A stretch of DNA of 29,081 bases from WS-11 sp964405235 (GTDB lineage Bacteria > Eisenbacteria > RBG-16-71-46): assembly GCA_964405235.1 (NCBI GenBank), contig CAYONG010000316.1, forward strand, positions 1 to 29,081, given 5' to 3'. The notes under the pieces are model-generated. The model was not told the origin of the DNA and ran no database searches. It saw only the letters and a list, made by a program, of their open reading frames with translations. Below, one piece after another: positions 1 through 8,549 of this stretch (position 1 is its first letter; each line of letters starts with the position of its first letter). The position numbers were made by a program, and so were the translations under genes.

Positions 1-214
1 TCGTCGGCCCGTCGGTTCGTTTCCCGCTTCCTTCGGTGCCGCCCTCGCGAGCGTCACCTTGCGGTTCCCTTGAGTCCCTGTGACCAAGTCCTCGGAGGAC
101 TTCCACCTCCAAGTCAGCGCCCATGCGGGGCGTACAACGACGGCGGGGCCAGCGCCCTGCTATTCTCACGGTCGGCTCCTCGCCCAGCCACCCGGCGACC
201 GACGTGGAGGACCC
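1..214. other. Upstream region with no recognised gene
   Basis: No coding region could be supported here. An open frame runs from position 80 into the PLP enzyme gene, but its first 45 codons look unlike the family and carry no ribosome binding site, so I read this as the leader of the next gene. A TATTCT around 161-166 could be a -10 element, but no convincing -35 accompanies it. Confidence 0.4.
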
Positions 215-1450
215 ATGCCATTCGATCCGGCCAGCCGTATCCAGGAGTTCCTCGCCTTCGGCGAGTTCGGTGACGTCAACCCCTCGATCACCGATTCCTC
301 CACCTACACGTTCATGAGCCCACAGAAGATGGAGGAGCTGTTCGAGCACGAGACCGAGGGCTGCTTCCTCTACTCTCGCCACTGGAACCCGACCAATAAG
401 TATTTGGCGGAGGCATTGGCCCGCATGGAGGACGGCGAGTCGGCCCAGGTGCTGGGCTCGGGGATGGCCGCGATCAGCACCTCCCTGCTCCAGCTCTGCT
501 CCGCCGGGGATGAGATCGTCGCCAGCCGCACGATCTACGGCGGCACCTACGCGCTGCTCAAGAACCTGCTGCCCCGCTTCGGCATCACGACGCGTTTCGT
601 CGACGTCGGCAACCTGGCCGCGGTGCGGACCGCGATCACGGGCCGGACCCGCGTCCTCTACTGCGAATCGATCAGCAATCCCCTGCTCGACGTGAGCGAC
701 CTGCCGGCGCTAACGGCCCTGGCGCACGAGCGCGGGCTGCGGCTGGTCGTGGACAACACCTTCAGCCCGATGATCCTCTCGCCGCTGCGGCTCGGGGCCG
801 ACGTCGTGGTGCACAGCATGACCAAGTTCATCAACGGCACGAGCGACTGCATGGCGGGCTGCGTGGTGGCGTCGCACGACTTCATCGCCGGGCTCAACGA
901 CATCAACTCGGGGCCCAGCATGCTGCTGGGGCCGGTGCTCGACAGCTTCCGGGCCGCCAGCATCCTCAAGAACCTGCACGGCCTGCACATCCGGATGCGC
1001 CAGCACGGCGCGAACGCGCTGATCCTGGCGCAGCGGCTGGCGCGGCGGGGCCTGCCCGTCCACTATCCGGGGCTCGAGAGCCACCCGCAGCACGCGCTGA
1101 TGAACCGCCTGATGAATCCCGGCTTCGGGTACGGAGGGATGCTGGCGGTGGACGTTGGCGATCACGAGCGCGCCTGCCGGCTCATGATCCGGATGCAGGA
1201 GGAAAAGGTCGGCTACCTCGCCGTGAGCCTGGGATACTTCAAGACCCTCTTCAGCGGGCCAGGCCACAGCACGTCGTCCGAGATCCCCGCCGAAGAGCGG
1301 CGCTCGATGGGATTGAGCGACGGATTGATCCGCTTCTCGATCGGGCTCGACAACGACATGGAGCAGATGTGCGAACGCATCGAGCGCTGCCTCGACGAGC
1401 TGGAGGCCAACCCGGCGCGCCCGAGCGGAGCGGCTGCGACCACACGATAG
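215..1450 (+). CDS. Cys/Met-metabolism PLP-dependent enzyme (trans-sulfuration family)
   Basis: A cytoplasmic fold-type I PLP enzyme of 411 residues, the usual length of the cystathionine gamma-synthase, methionine gamma-lyase and O-acetylhomoserine sulfhydrylase family. These enzymes form or break C-S bonds in methionine and cysteine metabolism. The PLP lysine is Lys204 in the motif SMTKFINGTSD. The phosphate-loop tyrosine is Tyr108 in IYGGTY, and the substrate carboxylate arginine lies in LIRFSIGLDND near the C-terminus. The position equivalent to the methionine gamma-lyase cysteine (YGCT) is Gly here, which argues weakly against a classical methionine gamma-lyase. I chose the ATG at 215 because GGAGG (206-210) lies four bases upstream and the family N-terminus begins there; a longer frame from 80 lacks this support. 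The gene stands alone, with a TPP riboswitch about 90 bp downstream. The exact reaction cannot be settled from sequence alone. Confidence 0.93.
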   Translation: MPFDPASRIQEFLAFGEFGDVNPSITDSSTYTFMSPQKMEELFEHETEGCFLYSRHWNPTNKYLAEALARMEDGESAQVLGSGMAAISTSLLQLCSAGDEIVASRTIYGGTYALLKNLLPRFGITTRFVDVGNLAAVRTAITGRTRVLYCESISNPLLDVSDLPALTALAHERGLRLVVDNTFSPMILSPLRLGADVVVHSMTKFINGTSDCMAGCVVASHDFIAGLNDINSGPSMLLGPVLDSFRAASILKNLHGLHIRMRQHGANALILAQRLARRGLPVHYPGLESHPQHALMNRLMNPGFGYGGMLAVDVGDHERACRLMIRMQEEKVGYLAVSLGYFKTLFSGPGHSTSSEIPAEERRSMGLSDGLIRFSIGLDNDMEQMCERIERCLDELEANPARPSGAAATTR

Positions 1451-1540
1451 CGCTTGAGCGCCCGGGCGCTACGAATCCGCTTGCATCCGCCGACGCACCG
1501 ACGCATGTTCTCCTCCGCCTGCGCGAGCGGGCGCGTCGTT

Positions 1541-1630
1541 AGGGGTGGCCACGCGGCGGGACCGCGCGGCCTGAGAGCACACCCTTCGAACCTGACCTGG
1601 TTCATACCAGCGTAGGGAAACGGCAAGGAC
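1541..1630 (+). promoter_or_regulatory. TPP (thi-box) riboswitch
   Basis: The conserved thi-box core is visible. CTGAGA is at 1571-1576, followed by ACCCTTCGAACCTGA (1581-1595) and the CTGG...CCAGCGTAGGGA block (about 1597-1618), with a GGGG-GCC strand opening the P2 side near 1542. These match the aptamer that binds thiamin pyrophosphate and normally lowers expression of thiamin synthesis or uptake genes. It lies 77 bases before the start of the symporter gene, so it should control the symporter and the coupled TonB receptor. Confidence 0.93.
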
Positions 1631-1653
1631 AAGCGAGCTCTCCGGTTGCCTGT

Positions 1654-1686
1654 ACGCCGTCCCTGCCTGGGCGGCGTTTCGTCTTT
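1654..1686 (+). terminator. Hairpin terminator or expression platform of the TPP riboswitch
   Basis: ACGCCG at 1654-1659 pairs with CGGCGT at 1672-1677, with an inner CCC/GGG extension (1661-1663 with 1669-1671), and is followed by TTTCGTCTTT. It sits between the aptamer and the ribosome binding site GGAGGGGA (1693-1700). I infer an intrinsic terminator that forms when TPP is bound. The U-run is interrupted, so a translational switch is also possible. Confidence 0.55.
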
Positions 1687-1706
1687 CCACCCGGAGGGGA
1701 TCGCTC

Positions 1707-3119
1707 ATGTTCAGCACCAGCCCCCTCGACTGGGGGCTCATCCTCGCCTACTTCGCCTTTCTCGCCGCGGTGTGGATGCGCCGGCTCGGGACCCGATCGA
1801 ACGCGCTCGAATATCTGGTCGCCGGGCGCCGGGTGACGCTGCCCGCGTTCGTCGCCACACTGGTCGCCACCTGGTACGGCGGCATCCTCGGCGTGGGCGA
1901 GTACTCGTGGCGCTACGGGCTCTCGAACTGGCTGGTGTTCGGCGTGCCCTACTACATCGGGGCTCTGCTTTTCGCATGGCTGTTCGCCCGCCGCGCGCGC
2001 GAGGCCGCGCTCTACACCATCCCCGACCTGCTCGACCGCCAGTACGGCCGCGGCCCGGCGCTGCTCGGCGCACTGACGGTGTTCGTCACCTCGGCGCCCG
2101 CGGCCTACGTGCTCATGCTGGGCACGCTGTTCTCTGCCATGTTCGGGCTGCCGCTGGTCCCGTGCGTCATCGCGGCGGCGGTGCTCTCGCTCTTCTACAT
2201 CGACCGCGGGGGACTCCGCACGGTCGTGTTCACCGACCAGGTCCAGTTTGTCCTCATGTACACGGGCTTCGCGGTCATGCTCGCGTTCCTGGTCGCCCAG
2301 AACGGGGGGGCCGGATTCCTCGCGCGGAGGCTCCCACCCGCCCATCTCACCTGGAACGGCGGCAACCCGCCCCAGGCGATCCTGGTCTGGTACTTCATCG
2401 CGCTTTCGACCCTGGTGGACCCGGGCTTCTGGCAGCGCGCCTATGCGGCGCGCGACCCGAAAGTGGCGCGCAACGGCGTGCTCATCTCGGTGGCGTGCTG
2501 GATGGTGTTCGACTTCCTCACCACCACGACCGGGCTCTACGCGCGCGCGCTGCTGCCGCAGCTTGCCGACCCGGTATACGCGTTCCCCGAGCTGGCGCGC
2601 ATCACGCTGCCGCCGCTGGCGCTGGGCCTCTTCTATCTGGCGATGATCGCGACCGTGATGAGCACCGTGGACTCCTACGGCTTCATCGCCGCCGCCACCC
2701 TCGGGCGCGATCTGATCTGGCGGTTGCGCCGCGAGACGGGCGAGGAGCGGCTGCCGTTCTACACCCGGATCGGGCTCGGGGTCACGGCGGTGTTCGCCAG
2801 CGCGCTCGCGCTGGCGAACCCGAGCGTGATCGGGCTGTGGCACGACATCGGCTCGATCACGACGCCCGCCCTGCTGCTGCCGGTCGGCACGGCACTGCTG
2901 GGACGCGGATGCATCGGCTCGCGCTGGACGGGCGTCGCGATGGGGGTCGCCTTCGCCGTATCGTTCGCCTGGGTGCTGATCGAGGCATTCCCGCCCGCGG
3001 GGCATGCGGGCGCATATCCGTTCTCCATCGAACCCATCTACGCCGGGCTCGCGGTCTCGCTCGCGCTCTACGCGGCGGGCTGGGCCGCGCGCTCAGGCGG
3101 CAAGGAGGTTCGCTCATGA
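1707..3119 (+). CDS. Sodium:solute symporter (SSS family), probable thiamin/HMP transporter
   Basis: A 470-residue inner-membrane protein with many hydrophobic segments, matching the sodium:solute symporter family in length and in motifs such as the MSTVDSYGF segment of the sodium-binding helix (around residue 316). Family members couple substrate uptake to sodium. The specificity is inferred from control. The TPP riboswitch immediately upstream points to thiamin, its pyrimidine moiety HMP, or a phosphorylated form, and TPP-regulated SSS-family transporters have been predicted in other bacteria. The start ATG follows GGAGGGGA with six bases between. The stop overlaps the start of the TonB receptor (ATGA, 3116-3119), which indicates translational coupling and a shared substrate. 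A pantothenate-type or other symporter specificity is possible but would not explain the riboswitch. Confidence 0.88.
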   Translation: MFSTSPLDWGLILAYFAFLAAVWMRRLGTRSNALEYLVAGRRVTLPAFVATLVATWYGGILGVGEYSWRYGLSNWLVFGVPYYIGALLFAWLFARRAREAALYTIPDLLDRQYGRGPALLGALTVFVTSAPAAYVLMLGTLFSAMFGLPLVPCVIAAAVLSLFYIDRGGLRTVVFTDQVQFVLMYTGFAVMLAFLVAQNGGAGFLARRLPPAHLTWNGGNPPQAILVWYFIALSTLVDPGFWQRAYAARDPKVARNGVLISVACWMVFDFLTTTTGLYARALLPQLADPVYAFPELARITLPPLALGLFYLAMIATVMSTVDSYGFIAAATLGRDLIWRLRRETGEERLPFYTRIGLGVTAVFASALALANPSVIGLWHDIGSITTPALLLPVGTALLGRGCIGSRWTGVAMGVAFAVSFAWVLIEAFPPAGHAGAYPFSIEPIYAGLAVSLALYAAGWAARSGGKEVRS

Positions 3120-5521
3120 AGACGTTGCTGGTGGCACTGGCGCTGGTCTGCGGATGCGCGGCGGCAGCGGCACAGGACACGCTTCGCACGAGCCCGACAG
3201 TCGCGCCGGCGGCGCCCGAGACGCTCGCCCGCATCGTACGGCTACCGGTGTACGAGGTGAGCACGGCGCGCGCCGAGGACCATGCCCCGATCGCGAAGAC
3301 GGTGCTCGACCGCGATCAGGTGCAGCGACTGAACTGGGGCCAGGACACCCCCATGGCGCTCGCGACCCTGCCCGGCGTCTACGCGTATTCCGATGCCGGC
3401 AACGGGATCGGCTATTCGTACCTATCGATCCGCGGCTTCCCCCAGCGGCGCATCAGCGTGCTCATCAACGGCGTGCCCCTCAACGACCCCGAATCGCACG
3501 AGGTGTACTGGATCGACCATCCCGACCTGCTGGCCTCCACGCAAGAGGTTCAGCTCCAGCGTGGGGTGGGTTCCGCGCTTTACGGAGCGGCGTCCCTGGG
3601 CGGGAGCGTGAATCTCGAGACCGGAGCGTTTACGAGCAGGCCGCACGCCAGCGCCGCCTGGTCCTACGGCTCTTTCGACACGCGCCGGCTGGTGCTTGAG
3701 ATGGGCTCGGGCGACCTGTTCGATCACACCCGGGACGGAGGTCGGAGGGACTACTGGAACCTCTACGGTCGCTACTCACGCATCGAGACCGACGGTTACC
3801 GCGATCGGTCGTGGTCGAAGCTCTGGTCCTATGCCCTCTCCGCACAGAGGAGGACCGGGAACCACCTCCTCAAGCTCAACCTCTATGGCGGACCGGAACA
3901 GACCCACCTCGCCTATCTCGGCGTCTCGCGTGACCAACTCGAAGGGCGCATCACCGGCGACGCCGACCGGGACCGCCGCTTCAATCCGCTCACATACGAA
4001 GGGGAGACCGATCACTTCTACGAGCCGCACTACGAGCTGATCCATTCCTGGTCCCCGCGGAGCGAGGTCATGCTGAGCCAGACACTGTTCTACTTCGACG
4101 GCGAGGGCTACTACGACGAGCGGCGGATGGCGCAGTCGCTCGCGGCCTACCGGCTCTCACCCTGGACCACCTCCGACGCCACGCTCTTCGGCGCCGATTC
4201 GCTGGCGTACTACCGGAACGACGGCATCACGCTCGACCGCGACGCCCAGGGCCGTGTCACAGTGCAGAACTTCGATCTGGTGCGCCGGCGTTGGGTCGCC
4301 AACCGACACTTCGGCTGGGTCCCGCGCATCCGCGTCGGCGACCCGCGGCAGCCGCTCACGATCGGCGGCGAGCTGCGCTGGCATGATGGGCGTCACGTCG
4401 GGTCGCTGATCAGCGGAAGTGGGCTCCCGCCGGCCACGCCGCCCGACCACGTCTACTACGACTATCACCCGCGCACCTTCTCGGCCGGTCTCTTCGCGCG
4501 CCAGGAGTGGCGCCCCATCGAGAACCTGACGGCGACCCTCGACCTCTCATGGCGCCATCAGGACTACCGGATGCGCGGCGACCGGTTCGACGGCATCCGG
4601 TTCGACCAGGGCTACGACTTCGCCTTGCCTCGCGTCGGGATCGCCTGGGAGGGCGTGGACGAGTGGCGGTTCTTCGCCTCGGCCTCACACGCGCGCCGCG
4701 AGCCCGCGTTCCGCGATCTCTATGATGCCGAGGGTGTGGGCAGCGTGCCGCTTTTCGCGAATGGCCAGCCCCTGATCCGTCCCGAGCGGGTGAACGACTA
4801 TGAAGCGGGAGCGCACTGGCAGTATCGACAGCGTGAGGCCACGCTCACCCTGTTCCGCATGGACTTCCGCGACGAGCTGGTCTACGCGGGCCAGTTCAAC
4901 ACCGATCTCGGCTATCCCATCCTCGGCAACGCCGCGCGCTCGATCCACCAGGGCGCCGAGGTCGAGGTCTCGGCCCGGTTCGGAGGCCACGAGGGCGGCA
5001 GGCAGGACGGCAGCCCACAGCAGGCCTTCGGGCGCTTCCAGCCGCCCGAGCTGCAGGTTTCCGCCAACGCCACGCTGAGCGACAACCACTTCGTGCGTTA
5101 CCGCGAGATCTACGGCTCCAGCCCGGGCGACACGGTCGTCTACGACGGCAAGGCGATCGGCTTCTTCCCCGCCGTGATGGGAAACCTCTCCGCCCGCTTC
5201 GCCTGGCGGCGGGCTACGCTCGGGGCGGACGTCCAGCGCGTGGGCCGCATGTATCTTGACCACACGGAATCCAGGGAGGGCAGCATCGCCTCGCGCACCG
5301 TGCTGAACCTCACCGCCGGCTACCGACTGCCGCTCCGCCGCGGGGGCCCGCTCGAGCATCCGGCGCCACCCTCGGTCGAGTTCTCGCTCCGCGTGTTCAA
5401 TGCGCTCGACCGGCACTATGAGACCGGGGGCTACAGCTACTCCTACGCCGGGACGCGCTACACCGACTTCATCCCGGCGGCGACGCGCAGCGTTCTGGTG
5501 GAAGTCCGGGTTGGATTCTGA
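3116..5521 (+). CDS. TonB-dependent outer-membrane receptor, probable thiamin receptor
   Basis: An 801-residue outer-membrane active transporter. It begins with a signal peptide (MKTLLVALALVCGCAAAAAQ), followed by a TonB-box/plug region over about residues 30-165 with the motifs LSIRGF, INGVPLNDPE, VQLQRGVGSALYGA and GGSVNLET. The rest is a 22-strand-type barrel that ends in VRVGF with a terminal Phe, as expected for BAM-dependent insertion. No carboxypeptidase-like N-terminal extension is present, so it is not a SusC-type receptor. The ATG at 3116 is preceded by AAGGAGG (3102-3108) and overlaps the symporter stop. TonB-dependent receptors under TPP riboswitches are known as candidate thiamin receptors in Bacteroidetes. 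The family assignment is firm and the ligand is inferred from the operon. Confidence 0.93.
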   Translation: MKTLLVALALVCGCAAAAAQDTLRTSPTVAPAAPETLARIVRLPVYEVSTARAEDHAPIAKTVLDRDQVQRLNWGQDTPMALATLPGVYAYSDAGNGIGYSYLSIRGFPQRRISVLINGVPLNDPESHEVYWIDHPDLLASTQEVQLQRGVGSALYGAASLGGSVNLETGAFTSRPHASAAWSYGSFDTRRLVLEMGSGDLFDHTRDGGRRDYWNLYGRYSRIETDGYRDRSWSKLWSYALSAQRRTGNHLLKLNLYGGPEQTHLAYLGVSRDQLEGRITGDADRDRRFNPLTYEGETDHFYEPHYELIHSWSPRSEVMLSQTLFYFDGEGYYDERRMAQSLAAYRLSPWTTSDATLFGADSLAYYRNDGITLDRDAQGRVTVQNFDLVRRRWVANRHFGWVPRIRVGDPRQPLTIGGELRWHDGRHVGSLISGSGLPPATPPDHVYYDYHPRTFSAGLFARQEWRPIENLTATLDLSWRHQDYRMRGDRFDGIRFDQGYDFALPRVGIAWEGVDEWRFFASASHARREPAFRDLYDAEGVGSVPLFANGQPLIRPERVNDYEAGAHWQYRQREATLTLFRMDFRDELVYAGQFNTDLGYPILGNAARSIHQGAEVEVSARFGGHEGGRQDGSPQQAFGRFQPPELQVSANATLSDNHFVRYREIYGSSPGDTVVYDGKAIGFFPAVMGNLSARFAWRRATLGADVQRVGRMYLDHTESREGSIASRTVLNLTAGYRLPLRRGGPLEHPAPPSVEFSLRVFNALDRHYETGGYSYSYAGTRYTDFIPAATRSVLVEVRVGF

Positions 5522-5561
5522 GATCGAATGACCGCTCCACGAACCAGGCCGCCGCGTCGGG

Positions 5562-6731
5562 TCACCGTCCTCCGACCGGGAGCGCCGGTCGCGCGTAGGC
5601 ATAGACCCGACCTTCTTGCGTGCCCACGTAGAGGACGCGTTCGCTCGTGCCGATGCCGCGGATCACGCACCCAAGCACGTGCGACCAGCGCGGCATCCCG
5701 TCAGTCGCGCGGAACGCCACGACCTCGCCCTTCACCGAGCCGGCCAGCACCGTGCCCTTCCAGAGGTAGGGGCGCGACGAGCTGAGGCCGTCAGGCACGA
5801 CCCGGCGCCAGCGAACCCGCGAGAGAGATTTGTCGAGGCAAATGAGCGACCGCTCGCCCGCCAGCACGAAGAGCGAGTCTCCCACCGGGGTCGGAGGTCC
5901 GGATGTGGCCTCACCGACCGACAGCCGGGCCGCCACCGCCCCCGTGTCCTGGCGCAGCCGGTAGACCTCGCCGCTCCCTGTCCCCAGGTAGAGCGCCTCG
6001 CCCAGCGCGAGGACACCAGTGCTGATGCGGTCGTGGAGGTCGCGCGTCCAGAGCACCCGCCCCGAGCTCGCGTCGAGGGCGTGGACCGCGCCGTCCGAAC
6101 CGCCCATGAACACGCGGCCACCGGCCACGGCGGGCGAGCGGTAGGCGACATCGTAGAGAGGACCGCCGCCCCGGAACGACCAGACCAGCCGTCCGCTCGC
6201 GGCATCCAGGCACAGCAGGGAATCGGCCCGCGTGATCGCGAGCAGACGATCCCCCGAGCGGCAGATGTCGGAGACGATTCCGTCCGTCGTGGAGCGCTTC
6301 CAGAGCGCCCGGCCGGTGGCGAGATCGAAGGCGAAGATCTCACCGAAGGCGCTGTCGGCGGTGCCGCCATCGCTGCCGATGACGAGCATGGAATCGAGCA
6401 CAAGGGCATCGCCGTGGAAGCTGGTCTGGCGACCCTGGGGCCGGACGTCCCGGGTCCAACGCGGCCGGGCCGAATGGCGATCGAGCGCGAAGAGGACTCC
6501 CGAGCAGGATCCCACGTAGACGAGATCCCGCAAGACCGCGGGAGTGGAGAACACTCAGCCCCCGCTGTCGAACCTCCAGAGGATCGCGCGATCCGTCACG
6601 TCCTCGGCCAAGCTCCCCGACGAGTCCCCGGGAGCGGGCGTGGCGGGCCCGGCAGGAGATGCCGCACCGCCGCCGATGAGGCACGCGGCGACCAGGCCCA
6701 CGACCTGCCACGAGGCGGTCCGCGAGTTCAT
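5562..6731 (-). pseudogene. PQQ-like beta-propeller lipoprotein split by an in-frame TGA
   Basis: Reading from ATG at 6731, the first 58 codons encode a lipoprotein signal (VAAC lipobox, Cys17) and the start of a propeller blade ending ILWRFDSGG. A TGA (6557-6555) follows, and the same frame then continues at GTG 6554 with VFSTPAVLRDLVYVGS and about 330 residues of repeats of the type DGAVHALDASSGRVLWTRD, typical of PQQ-like (BamB-fold) proteins. The text across the stop joins without gap or shift into a canonical blade, so this is one protein interrupted by a nonsense codon. The ATG overlaps the stop of the TfoX-like gene (ATGA), which supports this start. A run of G (GGGGG) lies just before TGA-GTG, so reinitiation could yield a signal-less product. 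A sequencing error or stop readthrough would restore a roughly 389-residue envelope protein. Confidence 0.8.
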
Positions 6732-7135
6732 GGACGTGCCCGCGATCTCCGATCCGCCCCCACCGCCACGGCCGCTCGCGCCCAGCGCGCGCCCTCGGCC
6801 GCATCCTCCAGCACGTCGGCCGGGACCTCAAAGTAGCTCTTTAGAGTCTGGCTGGGGCCGGGCCGGAACGGTGTCATCCCGCGCGCTTCGTAGGCCCCGC
6901 GCGTGGTGTCACCGACCCGGAAGTAGAGACGTCCCCGGTGGACGATGGCGAAGAAGACCGGTCCCTGATAGAGCCCGTGCCCGCCGAACATCGCCCGGCA
7001 TTCCAGGGCAGGGAGTCCACGCAGCTGATCGAGGACGAAATCGAGGAAGGTGCGGTCAGGGGCGGCTCTGCCGCCCGCTCGGATGGCGGGACCGCCACGG
7101 GGCGCGCCGCCCTGCTTCGCCGATGCGCGCGGCAT
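6728..7135 (-). CDS. TfoX/Sxy N-terminal domain protein
   Basis: A 135-residue cytoplasmic protein carrying the TfoX N-terminal domain, recognisable from MFGGHGLYQGPVFFAIVHRG, RLYFRVGD and the closing TLKSYFEVPADVL. The family is named after the competence regulator TfoX/Sxy. Stand-alone N-terminal-domain proteins like this one are common and mostly of unknown role, so I do not infer competence control. The first 25 residues are basic and Gly/Pro/Ala-rich. Its ATG shares one base with the stop of the upstream esterase gene (TGATG, 7133-7137), and its own stop overlaps the ATG of the propeller lipoprotein, so the three genes are translationally coupled on the minus strand. Confidence 0.85.
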   Translation of the reverse strand: MPRASAKQGGAPRGGPAIRAGGRAAPDRTFLDFVLDQLRGLPALECRAMFGGHGLYQGPVFFAIVHRGRLYFRVGDTTRGAYEARGMTPFRPGPSQTLKSYFEVPADVLEDAAEGARWARAAVAVGADRRSRARP

Positions 7136-8403
7136 CAGTCAGCTCCGAGCAGCGCGAGCCGCCGCACGCCGGCGACCCCTCCCGATTCGAGTCGCACCCA
7201 GTAGATGCCGGCGCGGACCGGCGCTCCCTGTTCGCCCCGCGCGTCCCAGCGAACCACGCGCGCCGTTCCGTCGCCCACGCCGCCCCCCAGCTCGCGCACG
7301 CGGCGTCCGGCCAGGTCGAGCACCTCGAGCCGCCAGCGCTCGCCCGAGCGGGCCATGAACGACACCTCGACCTCCCGGGACGCGGGATTCGGTGCGAGTC
7401 GCAAATGGAACTCAGCCCCAGCGGGTGGCGCCACGGCCACGGCGTCCGAGAGGTACCAGGGCTGGGCGGTCGGATCGGCGTGCATGAACTCGTACAACAT
7501 GTCGGCGACTTTGAGGCGCCCAGTCGTTGCGGGGTGAGTGCCGTCCGCAGACAGGTCGGAGCAGGCCCAGGTGAGGCCATCACTCGGACGCGGGTTCAGG
7601 CCGTCGGCCCACAGATACGGGCCCCACGAAAGCCACGGCGCCTCGACCGCGCCCTGGCCGGGATCGTGGTTGAGGCTGTCCTCCCCCGCGATCTGCCCCT
7701 CGATCAGCCATTTCACCGCGAACCCGGACTCGTAGGCGTAGGGCTCGGGGTTGAGCGTCGTGGTCGCGTACCCCGCGTAGATGCGGCTCGAGAGGTAGGC
7801 GATGCGCACGTTGGGGAAGAGGTTCTTCAGGGTGCGTACGACCGACCCCAGGTCCTGCATGAGCGTCGTGCTCGCAGCCGGGAAGCCCGTGGTGGGCCCG
7901 GCATTGGCCTCTTTGATCCAGGCGACCTGGACCTGGGCCGGCGAGGAGCCGCGGCCGCGCAGACGTGTGCGCACCGTGTCCCAGTAGGCATACGCCGGGT
8001 TCTTGATGAGGCTTGCGGTCTGCCCGCCCCTGGCGCAGTCGATCACCAGTACCTTCGGGTCCTTGTACGCGTCGGCGTTCGCGATCGGCACAAAGGTGGA
8101 GAACTCCTGGGTGGCGTTGCTCATCCCGATCGAGATGAGCACGATCCGGCCATTGGGATCCGCGTTCCCGAAGGTGTCGAGCGGGGCGATGGCGTTGGCG
8201 ATCGTGATGCCCGCGGCGTCATGGGCGGGCGGCCGCGTGTTCGAGCCGCCGGGATAGAGTCCGCCAGGATATCCCTGGTAGGTGCCGGCGCCGAGCGCGG
8301 TCAGCGGGATGAGTCCGGTCTGCCAGCCGTTGCAGTTGCTGGCGAGCGCGGCGCTCGGGAGCGTCACCGCGAACGCGACGATGACGAAGATCCATCGGTG
8401 CAT
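7135..8403 (-). CDS. Secreted SGNH-like esterase with FlgD-like C-terminal sorting tail
   Basis: A 422-residue exported protein. A signal peptide (MHRWIFVIVAFAVTLPSAALA) precedes a GDSL/SGNH-like hydrolase region with a candidate Ser block (IGMSNATQEF, around residue 90), a Gly-containing segment (DCARGGQTASLI) and a C-terminal Asp-His block (SADGTHPA), as expected for a Ser-His-Asp esterase. The last 85 residues match FlgD-Ig/type IX-style sorting domains: LAPNPASREVEVSF, a LEVLDLAGRRVREL strand, and GIYWVRLESGG before a basic end. The start ATG at 8403 has GGAGG six bases upstream; a longer open frame upstream lacks a signal peptide. The substrate is unknown, with a carbohydrate or acetyl ester likely for the fold. 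The SGNH assignment is by motif only, so I am less sure of it than of the sorting tail. Confidence 0.78.
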   Translation of the reverse strand: MHRWIFVIVAFAVTLPSAALASNCNGWQTGLIPLTALGAGTYQGYPGGLYPGGSNTRPPAHDAAGITIANAIAPLDTFGNADPNGRIVLISIGMSNATQEFSTFVPIANADAYKDPKVLVIDCARGGQTASLIKNPAYAYWDTVRTRLRGRGSSPAQVQVAWIKEANAGPTTGFPAASTTLMQDLGSVVRTLKNLFPNVRIAYLSSRIYAGYATTTLNPEPYAYESGFAVKWLIEGQIAGEDSLNHDPGQGAVEAPWLSWGPYLWADGLNPRPSDGLTWACSDLSADGTHPATTGRLKVADMLYEFMHADPTAQPWYLSDAVAVAPPAGAEFHLRLAPNPASREVEVSFMARSGERWRLEVLDLAGRRVRELGGGVGDGTARVVRWDARGEQGAPVRAGIYWVRLESGGVAGVRRLALLGAD

Positions 8404-8549
8404 GGGATTCCTCCACGCGATCGGGTCAGGGCGGTGGGATGCGGGAATCATACCGCCGCCGGCCGCGCCGGTGGGTGGAAATCCAGCCTCCGGCGGAGAA
8501 CTCCACAAGCAGCCGGAGTGAGCGGGGCGCTCCCACCGGAGCTCCGGAT

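Noticed and set aside
80..214. N-terminal extension of the PLP enzyme from an ATG at 80
   Set aside because: No ribosome binding site, no family similarity in these 45 codons, and a good GGAGG before ATG 215.
1602..3005. A 467-codon open frame on the minus strand across the symporter gene
   Set aside because: Arg/Glu/Gly-rich low-complexity translation antisense to a recognisable membrane protein; a GC-rich shadow frame.
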